Origin: Alcaligenes faecalis
Lineage (GTDB): Bacteria; Pseudomonadota; Gammaproteobacteria; Burkholderiales; Burkholderiaceae_B
Length of the DNA stretch: 64,000 nt
NCBI RefSeq assembly: GCF_009497775.1
Contig: NZ_CP031012.1
Span: 3,809,235-3,873,234, forward strand
Direction: 5' to 3'
Below are positions 63,048 through 64,000 of the stretch, in pieces (positions within the stretch are counted from its first letter, which is position 1; the number at the start of each line of letters is the position of its first letter). The notes below the pieces were generated by a model. The model was not told the origin of the DNA. It was given only the letters and a program-made list of their open reading frames with translations, and searched no databases. The position numbers and the translations under genes are program-made.

Positions 63048-63536
63048 TCAGCCCACAGGGGCCGCCATTGCTGGGATCGGCAGCTCGTTAAGGCCCTTAA
63101 ATTCCTGCAATGAAAAGCTGGTTTGCGCTTGCCGAACCCCTGGCAAACGATGCAATTTTCTTTGCAACAATTCCGAATAGCTGTCCAGATCCTTGGCCAC
63201 GACCATCAGCAAAAAGTCGGCCGGACCGGCAATACCGTGGCACATCACCACCTCCGGAATATCGCGCACGGCCTCCACAAACTGCACCGAACGCTCTTCA
63301 TTTTGGAAGTCCACACTGATGCTGACGAAGGCCACCACGCCATAGCCCAGGCCGCGCCGATCCAGCCGGGCGTGGTAGCCTGAAATAAGCCCGGCTTCTT
63401 CCATGCGTCGAATCCGGCGCCAGCAGGGCGACTGCGATATGCCCACTTTTTGCGCCAGCTCGCTCGTTGTCAGCCGGGCGTTTCGTTGCAGCTCGGCCAG
63501 CAAACTGCAGTCCACCTCATCCAGTTCTATTTGCAT
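63048..63536 (-). CDS. Lrp/AsnC-family regulator, possible KynR
   Basis: This 162-residue regulator has an N-terminal helix-turn-helix (LTTSELAQKVGISQSPCWRRIRRMEEAGLI, given in part) and a C-terminal RAM ligand domain with the glycine-rich VMCHGIAGPADFLLMVVAKDLDSY. It is divergent from an aminotransferase remnant and kynA across 114 AT-rich bases. In other proteobacteria the kynurenine operon is controlled by the divergent Lrp protein KynR, which suggests the role here, but an aminotransferase-linked regulator is equally possible. Confidence 0.9.
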   Translation of the reverse strand: MQIELDEVDCSLLAELQRNARLTTSELAQKVGISQSPCWRRIRRMEEAGLISGYHARLDRRGLGYGVVAFVSISVDFQNEERSVQFVEAVRDIPEVVMCHGIAGPADFLLMVVAKDLDSYSELLQRKLHRLPGVRQAQTSFSLQEFKGLNELPIPAMAAPVG

Positions 63537-63650
63537 AAAAAAACCCGTTTTTTAAGTTTTTCAGAAAAAGTTATGCTTCTATAAAAAACAGCTTGGCGCA
63601 AGACCCTTAAATCCATAAGATCAACGCATAAATTTAAGTGGGATGAAATA

Positions 63651-63830
63651 ATGAAACCACAGACAAATTTCAGCTTTACCCCTATGCCCGCCTACTCGGG
63701 TGACCGCATCCTGCCGCTGATGGAGACCTTCGGGCACGATGCACTGCAAGCTCCCCTCGGCGCGCAACGCGACTTTGGTTTTCTATCGACCCACGCGACC
63801 TGTTCCACACGTCGCACAGGTCATTATTAA
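63651..63830 (+). pseudogene. N-terminal remnant of an aromatic/aspartate aminotransferase
   Basis: This 59-codon open frame starts at ATG 63651 after GGGA. Residues 13-31 ([18 protein letters not shown]) match the conserved start of TyrB/AspC-type aminotransferases, which run P-A-Y-x-G-D-x-I-L-x-L-x-E-x-F. After that the frame reads unrelated residues and stops at 63830, where a full gene would have some 400 codons. A deletion has probably removed the rest. A short functional peptide is less likely. Confidence 0.6.
63797..63822. promoter_or_regulatory. Inverted repeat ahead of kynA
   Basis: GACCTGT (63797-63803) and ACAGGTC (63816-63822) form a perfect seven-base inverted repeat with a 12-base spacer, 27 bases before the kynA ATG. 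It could be an operator or an mRNA hairpin. Confidence 0.4.
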
Positions 63831-63849
63831 CGTACCGGGAACAGAACAA

Positions 63850-64000
63850 ATGAATGCTTCCAAAGCATCGGCTGACAAGGGAATCGGCGAGACAGAGCGC
63901 ATTGTTTCGGAAGAAAAAGCGCAGTTGGATTTCAGCCAATCCATGAGCTATGGCGACTACTTGCACCTGGACGAGGTGCTGGGCGCTCAACACCCGCTCT
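63850..64000 (+). CDS. kynA: Tryptophan 2,3-dioxygenase, N-terminal part (cut by window end)
   Basis: The first 50 codons are present and run off the window. The segment [26 protein letters not shown] is the conserved N-terminus of tryptophan 2,3-dioxygenase, the heme enzyme that opens the indole ring in the first step of the kynurenine pathway (quoted piece starts at residue 26). The ATG at 63850 has GGGAA about nine bases upstream. Further kyn genes are expected downstream. Confidence 0.88.
   Translation, partial: MNASKASADKGIGETERIVSEEKAQLDFSQSMSYGDYLHLDEVLGAQHPL

Overview
The window looks like a chromosomal segment of a Burkholderiales betaproteobacterium, most likely of the family Alcaligenaceae (Alcaligenes/Bordetella/Achromobacter-like). 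The basis is gene content and order: a short-form hisG inside a his cluster that runs into hinT, tatABC, a DegQ-type protease, a Nif3 protein, petABC and sspAB; an mla operon running into bolA and murA; and a T6SS cluster with DUF2169, DUF3540 and DUF4150 accessory genes. The assignment is by recognition only, not by database search.

Layout. (1) 1-18,830: a type VI secretion cluster, nearly all on the minus strand. In transcription order it holds DUF3540, vgrG, a small membrane protein, a DUF2169-pentapeptide protein, a second pentapeptide protein, a PAAR-like (DUF4150) nuclease effector with its immunity gene, then tssA, tssB, tssC, hcp, tssE, tssF and tssG. A divergent plus-strand pair (lipoprotein and FHA protein) and the tssJ-tssK pair follow. 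tssL, tssM and clpV are not in the window. (2) 19,052-22,697: fadB-like and fadA beta-oxidation genes. (3) 22,698-23,342: an AT-rich gap. (4) 23,343-24,445: a split chromate transporter. (5) 24,571-30,096: mlaF-E-D-A-C phospholipid trafficking genes plus an ABC-2 exporter, then a BolA-family gene and murA. (6) 31,601-37,350: hisG, D, B, H, A, F, I, E without hisC. (7) 37,434-46,517: hinT, tatABC, a DegQ-like protease, Nif3, mscL, petABC and sspAB. (8) 46,647-49,387: sulfate uptake sbp-cysT-cysW without cysA. (9) 49,635-52,140: tRNA-Thr(UGU), a kilobase of AT-rich gene-poor DNA and an orphan Wzz-like gene. (10) 52,141-62,877: a minus-strand catabolic cluster (GntR regulator, IlvD/EDD dehydratase, HIBADH-type dehydrogenase, OtnI/Hyi isomerase, DenD-type dehydrogenase, TRAP transporter, NIPSNAP protein, D-2-hydroxyacid dehydrogenase, FMN-dependent 2-hydroxyacid oxidase), probably for import and oxidation of a small sugar acid. 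(11) 63,048-64,000: an Lrp/AsnC regulator divergent from an aminotransferase remnant and the start of kynA.

The parts most worth attention are the T6SS effector island (10,403-18,950), with a DUF4150-PD-(D/E)xK-like nuclease and a translationally coupled TTG-start immunity gene; the tetronate-type catabolic cluster that lacks the usual kinase and aldolase; and three operons that each lack an expected member (mlaB, hisC, cysA).
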